The notes beneath the pieces were generated by a model. The model was not told the DNA's origin. It was given only the letters and a program-made list of their open reading frames with translations, and ran no database searches. Source: Chloroflexota bacterium (GTDB lineage: Bacteria > Chloroflexota > Limnocylindria > Limnocylindrales > CSP1-4). Taken from it: a DNA stretch of 15,792 nucleotides. The stretch covers positions 1-15,792 of the forward strand of contig JACQEF010000120.1 of the NCBI GenBank assembly GCA_016200745.1, written 5' to 3'. This document shows, piece after piece, positions 7,986 to 14,636 of this stretch (its first letter is position 1; each line of letters opens with the position of its first letter). The translations under genes were made by a program, and so were the position numbers.

Positions 7986-8258
7986 TCAGCGAATGAGGAA
8001 CCCGAGGAAGACGAGCACGAACCCGGCGATCGCGATCAGCCCGGCGTACTGCGCCTGCCGGCGCAGCACCTCCATGGCAACCGAGGCCCCGGTTTTGCCG
8101 TCGTCCTGGACCCCGCCTCGCCAGCGCTGGTAACGGGCGACGTTCTCGTCCTGCGCCTTGAGCATCCGGTACCGCGACCACGGCGCGCGAGCGCGAACGT
8201 AGCCGACGACGATCAGGGCCACCCCCGCAAGCCACAGGACGACGTTCAGGACACCCAT
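7986..8258 (-). CDS. Small membrane protein, two predicted helices, unknown function
   Basis: This 90-residue protein of no family I recognise has a hydrophobic segment at about 4-22 (LNVVLWLAGVALIVVGYVR) and another at about 71-89 (YAGLIAIAGFVLVFLGFLI). They are separated by a charged, basic middle part (WSRYRMLKAQDENVARYQRW). This predicts a helical hairpin with a loop of about 48 residues. The gene is real on balance: it begins 3 nt after the gatB stop, and a good Shine-Dalgarno (AGGGGAG on the - strand, 8266-8272) is spaced 7 nt from the ATG. The pattern of two helices plus a charged loop is not typical of a random shadow frame. Cotranscription with gatB says little about its role. Confidence 0.72.
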   Translation of the reverse strand: MGVLNVVLWLAGVALIVVGYVRARAPWSRYRMLKAQDENVARYQRWRGGVQDDGKTGASVAMEVLRRQAQYAGLIAIAGFVLVFLGFLIR

Positions 8259-8261
8259 CGG

Positions 8262-9797
8262 TCAGCTCCCCTGGCCGGCGTCGGCGGCGAGTCGTTCCCG
8301 GACGGCGCGCTGGACGAGGGCCGCGTTGGCCTGGCCCTTCGTGGCCCGCATCACCTGCCCGACCAGGAAGCCGATCGCCTGGTCCTTGCCGGCGCGGAAG
8401 TCGGCGACCGCCCCGGGCTGTTCGGCCAGCACCCGCTCGATCGCGGCGTCGATCGCGTCCCCGTCGGAGATCTGGCGATACCCGCGCGCCGTGATGATCG
8501 AGGGGGCGGACGCCCCGCTCGATGCGTGTTCTGCGAGCACCTCGCGGCCGTGCGCCCGCGTGATGGACCCGTCCTGGACCGCGCGGACGATCGCCGCGAG
8601 CTGCGACGCGACGACCGTGACAGGCTCGGACGCCGCGTTCCGCAGCCGCAGGTACTCTCCGACGACCCAGTTGGCGACCGGCTTGGCGTCCAGCGAGTCG
8701 TCGGCGCCGAGGGTTTCCTCGAACAGCCTCGCGGCGTCCGGGTCGGCCACGAGCAGGCTCGCGTCGTACGGGCTCAGGCCGAGCTGCTCCCGGTACCGGG
8801 TCCGGCGTGCCGCCGGGAGCTCCGGCAAGCCGGCCTCGATCGCACCCAGCCAGGCCGGATCGAGGTGGAGCGGCGGCAGGTCGGGCTCGGGGAAGTAGCG
8901 GTAGTCATCCGACGTTTCCTTGATCCGCATCCGGTAGGTCTCGCCCCGTTCCTCCGACCAGCCGCGCGTCTCCTGGATGAGCGTCTCGCCGGCATCGAGA
9001 ACGGCAGCCTGGCGGGCGATCTCGAAGTCGATGGCCCGCTCGACCGCCCGGAACGAGTTCATGTTCTTGACCTCTACACGCGTGCCGAACGGCTCGGTGC
9101 CGCGCGGCCGGAGCGAGACGTTGGCCTCGACCCGCATCTGGCCCCGTTCCATGTCGGCGTCGGACGCCCCGATCGAGCGGAGCAGGAGCTGGAGTTCCTC
9201 CGCATAGCGCCGGGCCTGCTCGGCGGTGCGGATCTCCGGTTCAGTGACGATCTCCATGAGCGGCGCGCCCGACCGGTTGAAGTCGACCAGGCTGACCTTG
9301 CGCCCGGCCGGATCGACCCCGTGGACGAGCTTGGCGGTGTCCTCCTCGAGGTGCGCCCGGGTGATGGTCACCGTGAACGGCCCGGCCGACGTGTCGAAGG
9401 TCAACCGGCCCCGTGACGCCAGCGGCAGCTGGTACTGGCTGATCTGGTAGCCCTTCGGCAGGTCCGGGTAGAAGTAGTTCTTGCGGTCCCAGCGCGTCGC
9501 GGCCGGCGCGGTCGCCTCGATCGCGGCGCCGGCTGCCAGCACGTGCTCGACAGCCCGCGCGTTGATCGTCGGCAGGGCGCCCGGCAGCCCGAGGCAGACC
9601 GGGCAGGTGCGGGTGTTCGGGGGCGCGCCGTCGTAGTCGGTCGAGCAGCCGCAGAACATCTTCGACGCCGTCCTGAGCTGGCAATGAACCTCGATGCCGA
9701 TGACCGCCTCGTACCGATCCAGGGGGTCGGACGCGGGCGACGGCATCGCGGCTGCGGGCGACTCCGGCGCGAGCGGTGCCGTGGGTGACGAGCTCAT
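8262..9797 (-). CDS. gatB: Aspartyl/glutamyl-tRNA(Asn/Gln) amidotransferase subunit B
   Basis: This 511-residue GatB subunit of the GatCAB complex converts Glu-tRNA(Gln) and Asp-tRNA(Asn) to the amidated forms, using ammonia supplied by GatA. Clear landmarks are YEAVIGIEVHCQL (about 29-41), KMFCGCSTDY and PNTRTCPVCLGLPG (paired Cys motifs), and YFYPDLPKGYQISQYQLPL. EVKNMNSFRAVERAIDFE, KETSDDYRYFPEPDLPPL and a C-terminal YqeY-like tail domain (QANAALVQRAVRERL) complete the family order. Length is slightly long because of a 26-residue low-complexity N-terminus. The ATG at 9797 has no clear Shine-Dalgarno, and an internal ATG at residue 18 (9746) is a possible alternative. gatA and gatC are not adjacent. 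Its 5' end faces the divergent LacI promoter region. Confidence 0.97.
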   Translation of the reverse strand: MSSSPTAPLAPESPAAAMPSPASDPLDRYEAVIGIEVHCQLRTASKMFCGCSTDYDGAPPNTRTCPVCLGLPGALPTINARAVEHVLAAGAAIEATAPAATRWDRKNYFYPDLPKGYQISQYQLPLASRGRLTFDTSAGPFTVTITRAHLEEDTAKLVHGVDPAGRKVSLVDFNRSGAPLMEIVTEPEIRTAEQARRYAEELQLLLRSIGASDADMERGQMRVEANVSLRPRGTEPFGTRVEVKNMNSFRAVERAIDFEIARQAAVLDAGETLIQETRGWSEERGETYRMRIKETSDDYRYFPEPDLPPLHLDPAWLGAIEAGLPELPAARRTRYREQLGLSPYDASLLVADPDAARLFEETLGADDSLDAKPVANWVVGEYLRLRNAASEPVTVVASQLAAIVRAVQDGSITRAHGREVLAEHASSGASAPSIITARGYRQISDGDAIDAAIERVLAEQPGAVADFRAGKDQAIGFLVGQVMRATKGQANAALVQRAVRERLAADAGQGS

Positions 9798-9879
9798 GGG
9801 CGCTAGTTTCGCATACGAGCTCAGTCACGAACGGTTGCGCCTTCCGCCACACCGGGCCGCCGAAACGCAACGCCCGGGT

Positions 9880-9895
9880 GTGAGAGCGCTCTCTT
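9880..9895 (+). promoter_or_regulatory. LacI-family operator O1 (CebR/CelR-like)
   Basis: The perfect 12-bp palindrome GAGAGCGCTCTC (9882-9893) is flanked by GT on the left. The right arm departs to TT, which begins the adjacent TTGACA. The central CG step and arms resemble the known CebR/CelR site TGGGAGCGCTCCCA. It abuts the upstream edge of the putative -35 box. Confidence 0.75.
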
Positions 9896-9924
9896 GACAT
9901 CGGCTGCTATCCTCCCCCAAGGAT
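9894..9924 (+). promoter_or_regulatory. Candidate promoter of the LacI regulator and sugar operon
   Basis: A perfect TTGACA -35 hexamer lies at 9894-9899. The best -10 candidate is AAGGAT (9919-9924) with a 19-bp spacer, a little long and a poor TATAAT match. A start near 9930 would fall inside operator O2. The placement between two operators supports it, but the -10 is uncertain. Confidence 0.5.
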
Positions 9925-9925
9925 T

Positions 9926-9941
9926 GTGAGAGCGCTCTCAC
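9926..9941 (+). promoter_or_regulatory. LacI-family operator O2 (CebR/CelR-like), perfect 16-bp palindrome
   Basis: GTGAGAGCGCTCTCAC is perfectly self-complementary. Its inner 14 bases match the published CebR/CelR consensus TGGGAGCGCTCCCA at 12 positions. Its centre is 46 bp from that of O1. It lies just downstream of the candidate -10, where a bound repressor would block initiation of its own gene. Confidence 0.83.
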
Positions 9942-9961
9942 GGCGAGGAGGAGGCGGCCAC

Positions 9962-10883
9962 TTGGCCCAGGCCAGCACGCGCGATCGCCGCAACGGTTCG
10001 ACCCTCGAGGGTGTCGCCCTGCTGGCAGGCGTCTCCCGCGCCACCGTCTCGCGGGTCGTGAACGGCTCACCCCGGGTGAGCCCGGACGTCCGACGTGGAG
10101 TCGAGGCCGCGATCGAGCAGCTCGGGTACGTCCCGAACCGGGCCGCCAGGTCGCTCGTGACCCGACGAAGCGGTTCCGTCGGCCTGGTCATCACCGAGCC
10201 GACCGGGCGGCTGTTCAGCGACCCCTTCTTCCCGCCTGGTCAGCCTGCACGGCGACGATCCCCTCCCCTCGCGCCTGTCCGCGGCCGGGATCCCGCTGGT
10301 GCTCGTCGGCCGCCCGCTGCGCGGCATCTCGGCGAGCTACGTCGACGTCGACAACCGACAGGGCGCCCGAAGCGCGGTCGAGCACCTCGTCGCCGGCGGA
10401 CGTCGCGTGATCGCCACGATCGCCGGTCCGTCGGACATGCCAGCCGGCATGGACCGGCTCGCCGGCTATCGAGAGGCCGTCGCCGAGGCCGGGCTGGAGG
10501 CCGATCCGCGGCTCGAGGCCAGGGGCGACTTCACGCAGGCGGGTGGCGCCGAGGCGATGACCCGGCTGCTGGCCGCCCGCCCCGACATCGACGCGGTCTT
10601 TGCCGCATCGGACCTGATGGCCGTCGGGGCGCTGTCCGTGCTGGCGGCGGCCGGACGCCGCGTTCCGAAGGACGTCGCCCTGGTCGGCTACGACGACTCG
10701 CCCGTTGCCACGTCGACCAACCCGCAACTCACCAGCGTCCACCAGCCCATCGAGGAAATGGGCCGCGAGGTCGCACGCCTGCTCGTGGAAGCGGTCGAAG
10801 GCTCGGACCGGGTCGTACGGCGCGTGATCCTGGCCACCGACCTGGTGAAGCGCGCCTCGAGCGCCAGGAGGCCCTCGCCCTGA
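9962..10883 (+). pseudogene. LacI-family transcriptional regulator, broken by internal deletion and frameshift
   Basis: This regulator was probably cellobiose-responsive. From TTG 9962 (strong GAGGAGGAGG upstream), residues 14-34 form the LacI helix-turn-helix (LEGVALLAGVSRATVSRVVNG). The hinge region LGYVPNRAARSLVTRRSGSVG and the start of the sensor domain (VITEPTGRLFSDPFFP, ending at residue 91) follow. Right after DPFFP (10234) the match moves to another frame from 10236: LVSLHGDDPLPSRL, VLVGRPLRG, VDVDNRQGARSAVEHL, DAVFAASDLMAVGAL, LVGYDDSPVATSTNPQLTSVHQP, ending with TGA at 10881-10883. Intact relatives have about 40-45 residues between these points, so a deletion with length 2 modulo 3 is inferred. 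As written, the protein would have its HTH followed by an unrelated Arg-rich tail. It is either a true pseudogene or a sequencing/assembly error. Confidence 0.88.
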
Positions 10884-10936
10884 GCCGGCCGGCCACCGGC
10901 GGCCTCGGCCCACCCGGGCCGGCGCCCCAGCTGTTG

Positions 10937-10968
10937 ACCTCAGATGAGGTGGAGATCGACCAGATCTC
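10937..10968 (+). promoter_or_regulatory. Two adjacent short inverted repeats in the sugar-binding-protein leader
   Basis: ACCTCA-GA-TGAGGT (10937-10950) and GAGATC-GACCA-GATCTC (10952-10968) lie between the regulator stop and the binding-protein gene. A TTGACC at 10934-10939 overlaps the first, but no -10 follows at normal spacing. They could be a second operator or an mRNA structure near the ribosome site (GGAGG, 10974-10978). The function is unproven. Confidence 0.4.
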
Positions 10969-10991
10969 GTAGTGGAGGACCCGCACAGACC

Positions 10992-12497
10992 ATGAACGCA
11001 CGAAGATCCGTCCCGAAGGGCTTCATCGGCCTGCTCGGGGTCGTCGCGATCATCGCGTCGGCATGTGGCAGCTCGACAACGTCGACGGCGCCGAGCGCGA
11101 CAGCCAGCGAGGCGCCGTCCGTGGCCGCGGCGACCGAGGCGCCCTCGCCGTCACTCGTCAACATCACCCCGGCGCCCATCGCGGCCGGTCCCGGCCCGAA
11201 CGGCGGCACCGTCGTTCGCTGGTTCATCGGTCTCGGTGCCGGCACGCAGCCAGCCCAGATCGGCCCCGAGCAGGCTTTCATCACGGCCTTCAACAACTCG
11301 CAGAAGGACGTGTACATCCAGTACGAGATCGTCGACAACACGCAGGCCTCGAACATCCTCAAGACGGAGATCGCCGCGGGCAACGCCCCGGACATCATCG
11401 GACCGGTCGGCGTCGAGGGCCTGAACCTGTTCCAGGATCAGCTGCTCGACCTCAAGCCACTCATCGATTCGACGGGCTACAAGTCGAACGGCGTGGACCA
11501 GTCCCTGGTCGACTTCTTCAACTCGCTCGGCCAGAACGGCGCGACCGTCGGCCTGCCCTTCGCGGTCTACCCCTCGTTCATCTTCTACAACAAGGATCTG
11601 TTCGACGAGGCCGGCCTCCCGACGCCGCCCACCAAGGTCGGCGACCCGTACGACGGCAAGCCATGGGACCTCGACGCGCTGCGAACGCTGGCCATGAAGC
11701 TCACCGTCGACAAGAACGGCAAGGACGCCACGCAGGCCGGGTTCGATCCGAACAACATCGTCCAGTGGGGCTTCGAGTCGCAGTACATGGACAACTACAA
11801 CCTTCGCGCGGAGAGCGCGTTCTTCGGGGCCGGTGCCCTGCAGGACAGTTCCGGCAAGGCCGTCATCCCCGACTACATGGCCCAGGCCGCCAAGTGGTAC
11901 AACGACGGCGTCTGGAAGGATCACTTCATCCCGACCGCCAACCAGGTCACGAGCGACCTGCTCAGCGGCGGCAGCGAGTTCGCGTCTGGCAACGTGGCGA
12001 TCGACGAGGGACACACCTGGTTCACCTGCTGCGTGACCCCGTCGGCGCCCAAGAAGCCGTTCAAGTTCGGCTTCGCCGTCCAGCCCACCGTCAACGGCAA
12101 GATCACGTCGCCACTCCACGCCGACACGTTCAGCATTCTCAAGACCACCAAGGTCCCCGATGCCGCGTTCAAGGCCCTCCAGGCGATCGTCGCCTCCGGC
12201 GACCTCCTGACGGCCTACGGCGCGATGCCGGCCGATCAGACCAAGCAGCAGGCGTGGTTCGACTCGATCGACGCCCAGTTCCCGGGCATGAAGCTCGACT
12301 GGAACGTCGCCAAGCAGATGCTCGCCTACCCCGACATTCCCAACCACCAGTCCAACGTCCCTGACTACTCGAAGGTCCGCAGCGCCATGCAGGCGTTCGG
12401 GAATGCCTATCGGACGACCCAGGGGCTGGACATCGATGCCGAACTGGCCAAGCTGCAGCAGACCCTGCAGGGCATCTTCGACGAAGCGACCCCGTAG
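10992..12497 (+). CDS. Extracellular sugar-binding lipoprotein of a CUT1 ABC importer
   Basis: This 501-residue family 1 (SBP_bac_1) solute-binding protein is predicted to capture cellobiose or related oligosaccharides. The basic N-terminus (MNARRSVPKG) and hydrophobic core end in lipobox ASAC, so Cys25 would be lipidated after signal peptidase II cleavage. A Ser/Thr/Ala/Pro-rich linker spans about 26-65. Binding-protein features follow: TEIAAGNAPDII, LPFAVYPSFIFYNKDLFDEAGL, and the C-terminal LHADTFSILKTTKVPDAAFKAL. ATG 10992 is chosen because it starts the signal peptide, and GGAGG at 10974-10978 sits 13 nt upstream. A further in-frame start upstream would put non-signal sequence first. A CC pair (WFTCCVTP) is visible. 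It is followed by a hairpin and its two permeases. The ligand is inferred from the phosphorylase and the operator type. Confidence 0.94.
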   Translation: MNARRSVPKGFIGLLGVVAIIASACGSSTTSTAPSATASEAPSVAAATEAPSPSLVNITPAPIAAGPGPNGGTVVRWFIGLGAGTQPAQIGPEQAFITAFNNSQKDVYIQYEIVDNTQASNILKTEIAAGNAPDIIGPVGVEGLNLFQDQLLDLKPLIDSTGYKSNGVDQSLVDFFNSLGQNGATVGLPFAVYPSFIFYNKDLFDEAGLPTPPTKVGDPYDGKPWDLDALRTLAMKLTVDKNGKDATQAGFDPNNIVQWGFESQYMDNYNLRAESAFFGAGALQDSSGKAVIPDYMAQAAKWYNDGVWKDHFIPTANQVTSDLLSGGSEFASGNVAIDEGHTWFTCCVTPSAPKKPFKFGFAVQPTVNGKITSPLHADTFSILKTTKVPDAAFKALQAIVASGDLLTAYGAMPADQTKQQAWFDSIDAQFPGMKLDWNVAKQMLAYPDIPNHQSNVPDYSKVRSAMQAFGNAYRTTQGLDIDAELAKLQQTLQGIFDEATP

Positions 12498-12518
12498 CGC
12501 CGGTCCGACAGGAACCAT

Positions 12519-12553
12519 TCGACCCCCTCGCGGCCCCGGCTCGAGGGGGTCGA
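12519..12553 (+). terminator. Intercistronic hairpin between sugar-binding protein and permease
   Basis: A perfect 12-bp stem, TCGACCCCCTCG (12519-12530) pairing with CGAGGGGGTCGA (12542-12553), has an 11-nt GC-rich loop. No T-run follows. It starts 22 nt after the binding-protein stop, the same position relative to its gene as the hairpin in the nucleoside operon. Partial termination or mRNA protection is the likely role. Confidence 0.7.
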
Positions 12554-12575
12554 CATCCACCACCATCGCGAGGCC

Positions 12576-13550
12576 GTGCACGACCAGATGGCCAGGACAT
12601 CCAGAGCCGTCCCCGCGCCGATCCGCCGCTCCCGAGAGGGCCGCGGGCAACTGGGCCCGTCGGGGCGCGAGGCCGTCTGGGGCTTCGTGTTCGTGGCCCC
12701 ATGGATCATCGGCTTCCTCCTCTTCACGATCGGGCCGCTGATCGCCTCGCTGGTCTTCTCGCTGACCGACTTCGACCTCGTCCGCCCGGAGGCCGTGCGC
12801 TTCGTCGGCCTCGACAACTACGCGCGGATGGTCGCGGATCCCCTGGTCGTCCAGGGCCTGGTGGTCACGGCCCGGTTCGCGATCATCGCCATCCCCGTGA
12901 CAATGATCGCGAGTCTGGGCGTCGCGCTCCTCGTCAACAGTCCGCGGCTGTTCGGTCGGAACCTTTTCCGGACGCTGTTCTACATGCCCATCCAGATCCC
13001 GCTGGTCGCGAGCACCCTGGTCTGGATCGGGTTCCTGAACACCGAAACGGGCTGGCTCAACGGGCTGCTCGGGCTCGCGGGGATCGACGGCCCCGACTGG
13101 CTGAACAGCGCGACCTGGGTCTATCCGGCGCTGACGCTGATCGGGTTGTGGGGCATCGGCAACTTCATGCTGATCAACATCGCCGGGCTCCAGTCGGTGC
13201 CGACAGAGCTGTACGAAGCCGCCCGTATCGACGGGGCCGGACCGTGGAGCAGCTTCCGGCGGATCACGATCCCGATGATGTCGCCGATCCTGCTCTACAA
13301 CCTCGTGATCTCCCTGATCACCACGTTCCAGTACTTAACGCAGGCGTACGTGCTGACGAACGGCCGGGGCGACCCGAACAACGCGACCCTGTTCATCAAC
13401 CTCGACCTGTTCCGCGAGGCGTTCGTCAACAACCACATGGGCTATGCCTCGGCGATCGGGTGGCTGCTGTTCACGATCGTCCTGGTCATGACCCTGGTCC
13501 TGTTCTTCATCGCCCGGCGACGCGTCTACTACGCGGGCGGTGAAGCGTGA
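12576..13550 (+). CDS. Sugar ABC transporter permease, MalF/CebF type (BPD_transp_1)
   Basis: This 324-residue inner-membrane permease has a basic cytoplasmic N-terminus (RRSREGRGQ) followed by the first helix FVAPWIIGFLLFTIGPLIASLVFSL and the typical FVGLDNYARM. The EAA coupling motif EAARIDGAG is at residues 214-222, continuing PWSSFRRITIPMMSPIL. Six hydrophobic segments are consistent with the CUT1 family. The start is uncertain: GTG 12576 has GAGG only 2 nt away, and ATG 12588 has it 14 nt away. The difference is four residues. It overlaps the next permease as GTGA (13547-13550). It contains one TTA codon (13335-13337), rare in this sequence. It pairs with the next gene, and the ATPase must be encoded elsewhere. 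Confidence 0.95.
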   Translation: MHDQMARTSRAVPAPIRRSREGRGQLGPSGREAVWGFVFVAPWIIGFLLFTIGPLIASLVFSLTDFDLVRPEAVRFVGLDNYARMVADPLVVQGLVVTARFAIIAIPVTMIASLGVALLVNSPRLFGRNLFRTLFYMPIQIPLVASTLVWIGFLNTETGWLNGLLGLAGIDGPDWLNSATWVYPALTLIGLWGIGNFMLINIAGLQSVPTELYEAARIDGAGPWSSFRRITIPMMSPILLYNLVISLITTFQYLTQAYVLTNGRGDPNNATLFINLDLFREAFVNNHMGYASAIGWLLFTIVLVMTLVLFFIARRRVYYAGGEA

Positions 13551-14629
13551 CCGCACCGGCGACGGCGCGACTCATCCCCCTGTCCGACCGTGGCCCGGTC
13601 GCGCGCAGCATGCGGCGGTACCTGGGCCGGGCGACGCTGACGCTCGTGGCCGTGATGCTCCTGAGCGCCTTCCTCCTGCCCCTCCTGTCGATGGTCACGC
13701 TCTCGCTGGAGCAGGCCGGGCAGCGGACGACCGCCGGGGCGCCGTTCTATCCGGCATCCCCGGCCACTGGCACCTACCAGGGCGAGACGTACGAGATCTA
13801 CAGCGTCCCCATGGACGGCACCGCGCGCGACCTGATGCTGGTCACCAAGGGCCGATCGGAGAGCACCTTCGTGGACCCTGCTGATCCGACCCAGACGCCG
13901 ATCGTGTGGCAGGGCGCGTGGCGGACGCTCAAGCAGGCGTGGACGTTCAGCCTGAGCTTCGACAACTTCACGACCGCATGGGCCCAGCTGAACTTCCCCC
14001 GGCTGCTGTTCAACACTGCCGCCGTCTCCGTGCTCAGCACCACCGGGGCGGTGCTGTCCTCGGCGCTCGTCGCCTACGGCTTCGCCCGGTTCCGGTTTCC
14101 CGGCAAGAACATCCTCTTCGTGATCCTGATCGCGACGATCATCCTCCCGTTCCAGGTGACGCTGATCCCCACCTATGCCGTGTTCACGAAGCTTGGCTGG
14201 ACCGGGACCTGGCTCCCGCTCATCGTCCCGCACTTCTTCGCCAACGCCTTCAACGTATTCCTGCTGCGCCAGTACTTCCTGTCGATCCCGCGCGACCTCG
14301 ACGAAGCGGCGACCATCGACGGCGCGGGCCCGTTTCGGATCCTCCGCTCGGTTATCCTGCCCCTGTCGGTACCGGCCGTCACCGCGGTCAGCCTGTTCCA
14401 CTTCTTCTACTCGTGGAATGACTTCTTCCTGCCCTTGCTGTATCTGTCCGGAAAGCCGGACCTGCAGACGCTCCCGATTGCCATCCAGCAGTACAACGCC
14501 CTGTACGTGTCCCAGCCGACGCTCATCCAGGCGTCCGCGCTGATGACGATGGCCGTCCCGGTGATCGTGTTCTTCCTGGCCCAGCGGGCGTTCATGCGCG
14601 GCGTCGTCGTCACCGGCGTCGAGAAGTAG
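13547..14629 (+). CDS. Sugar ABC transporter permease, MalG/CebG type, with enlarged extracytoplasmic loop
   Basis: This 360-residue permease partners the preceding one. The first helix is at about 29-53 (TLTLVAVMLLSAFLLPLLS). The EAA motif EAATIDGAG is at 253-261, followed by PFRILRSVILPLSVPAVTAVS. The C-terminus ends MRGVVVTGVEK, as is usual in MalG-type proteins. It is longer than the usual 270-300 residues because about 85 extra residues (roughly 57-145) lie between the first and second helices, predicted outside the membrane. Similar insertions occur in some CUT1 permeases, so this is a variant rather than a defect. GTG start overlaps the previous stop (GTGA). The gene ends 7 nt before the phosphorylase start. 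Confidence 0.95.
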   Translation: MTAPATARLIPLSDRGPVARSMRRYLGRATLTLVAVMLLSAFLLPLLSMVTLSLEQAGQRTTAGAPFYPASPATGTYQGETYEIYSVPMDGTARDLMLVTKGRSESTFVDPADPTQTPIVWQGAWRTLKQAWTFSLSFDNFTTAWAQLNFPRLLFNTAAVSVLSTTGAVLSSALVAYGFARFRFPGKNILFVILIATIILPFQVTLIPTYAVFTKLGWTGTWLPLIVPHFFANAFNVFLLRQYFLSIPRDLDEAATIDGAGPFRILRSVILPLSVPAVTAVSLFHFFYSWNDFFLPLLYLSGKPDLQTLPIAIQQYNALYVSQPTLIQASALMTMAVPVIVFFLAQRAFMRGVVVTGVEK

Positions 14630-14636
14630 GGATCCG

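Larger units (their letters stand above)
9798..9961. promoter_or_regulatory. Divergent regulatory region between gatB and the LacI/sugar operon
   Basis: This 164-nt region holds two LacI-type palindromes, a -35-like TTGACA and, at 9945-9954, the purine-rich ribosome site GAGGAGGAGG. That site is 7 nt from the TTG start of the regulator and decides that start. I see no convincing promoter for gatB on the other strand. Confidence 0.75.

Noticed and set aside
7519..8133. Open frame crossing the convergent spacer and the end of the CoA-binding gene
   Set aside because: Low-complexity Arg/Gly/Ser/Pro content, overlap with a real gene at its start, passage through the tandem repeats and no recognisable family.
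9926..9961. GTG at 9926 as start of the LacI regulator
   Set aside because: It lies inside the perfect operator palindrome and would add 12 non-family residues. TTG 9962 has an excellent ribosome site and directly precedes the HTH.
10299..10883. C-terminal LacI fragment as an independent small gene
   Set aside because: It lacks a ribosome site and a complete sensor domain and starts mid-domain. It is best read as the downstream part of the interrupted regulator.
10883..10930. Terminator after the LacI gene
   Set aside because: Only a 6-bp CGGCCC/GGGCCG stem without a T-run. GC-rich sequence makes such stems common, and readthrough into the sugar operon is likely.
13335..13337. Single TTA codon in the sugar permease as a bldA-like control point
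   Set aside because: It is the only clear TTA codon I noticed outside the foreign tail, but one rare codon without evidence of an actinobacterial bldA system does not support regulation.
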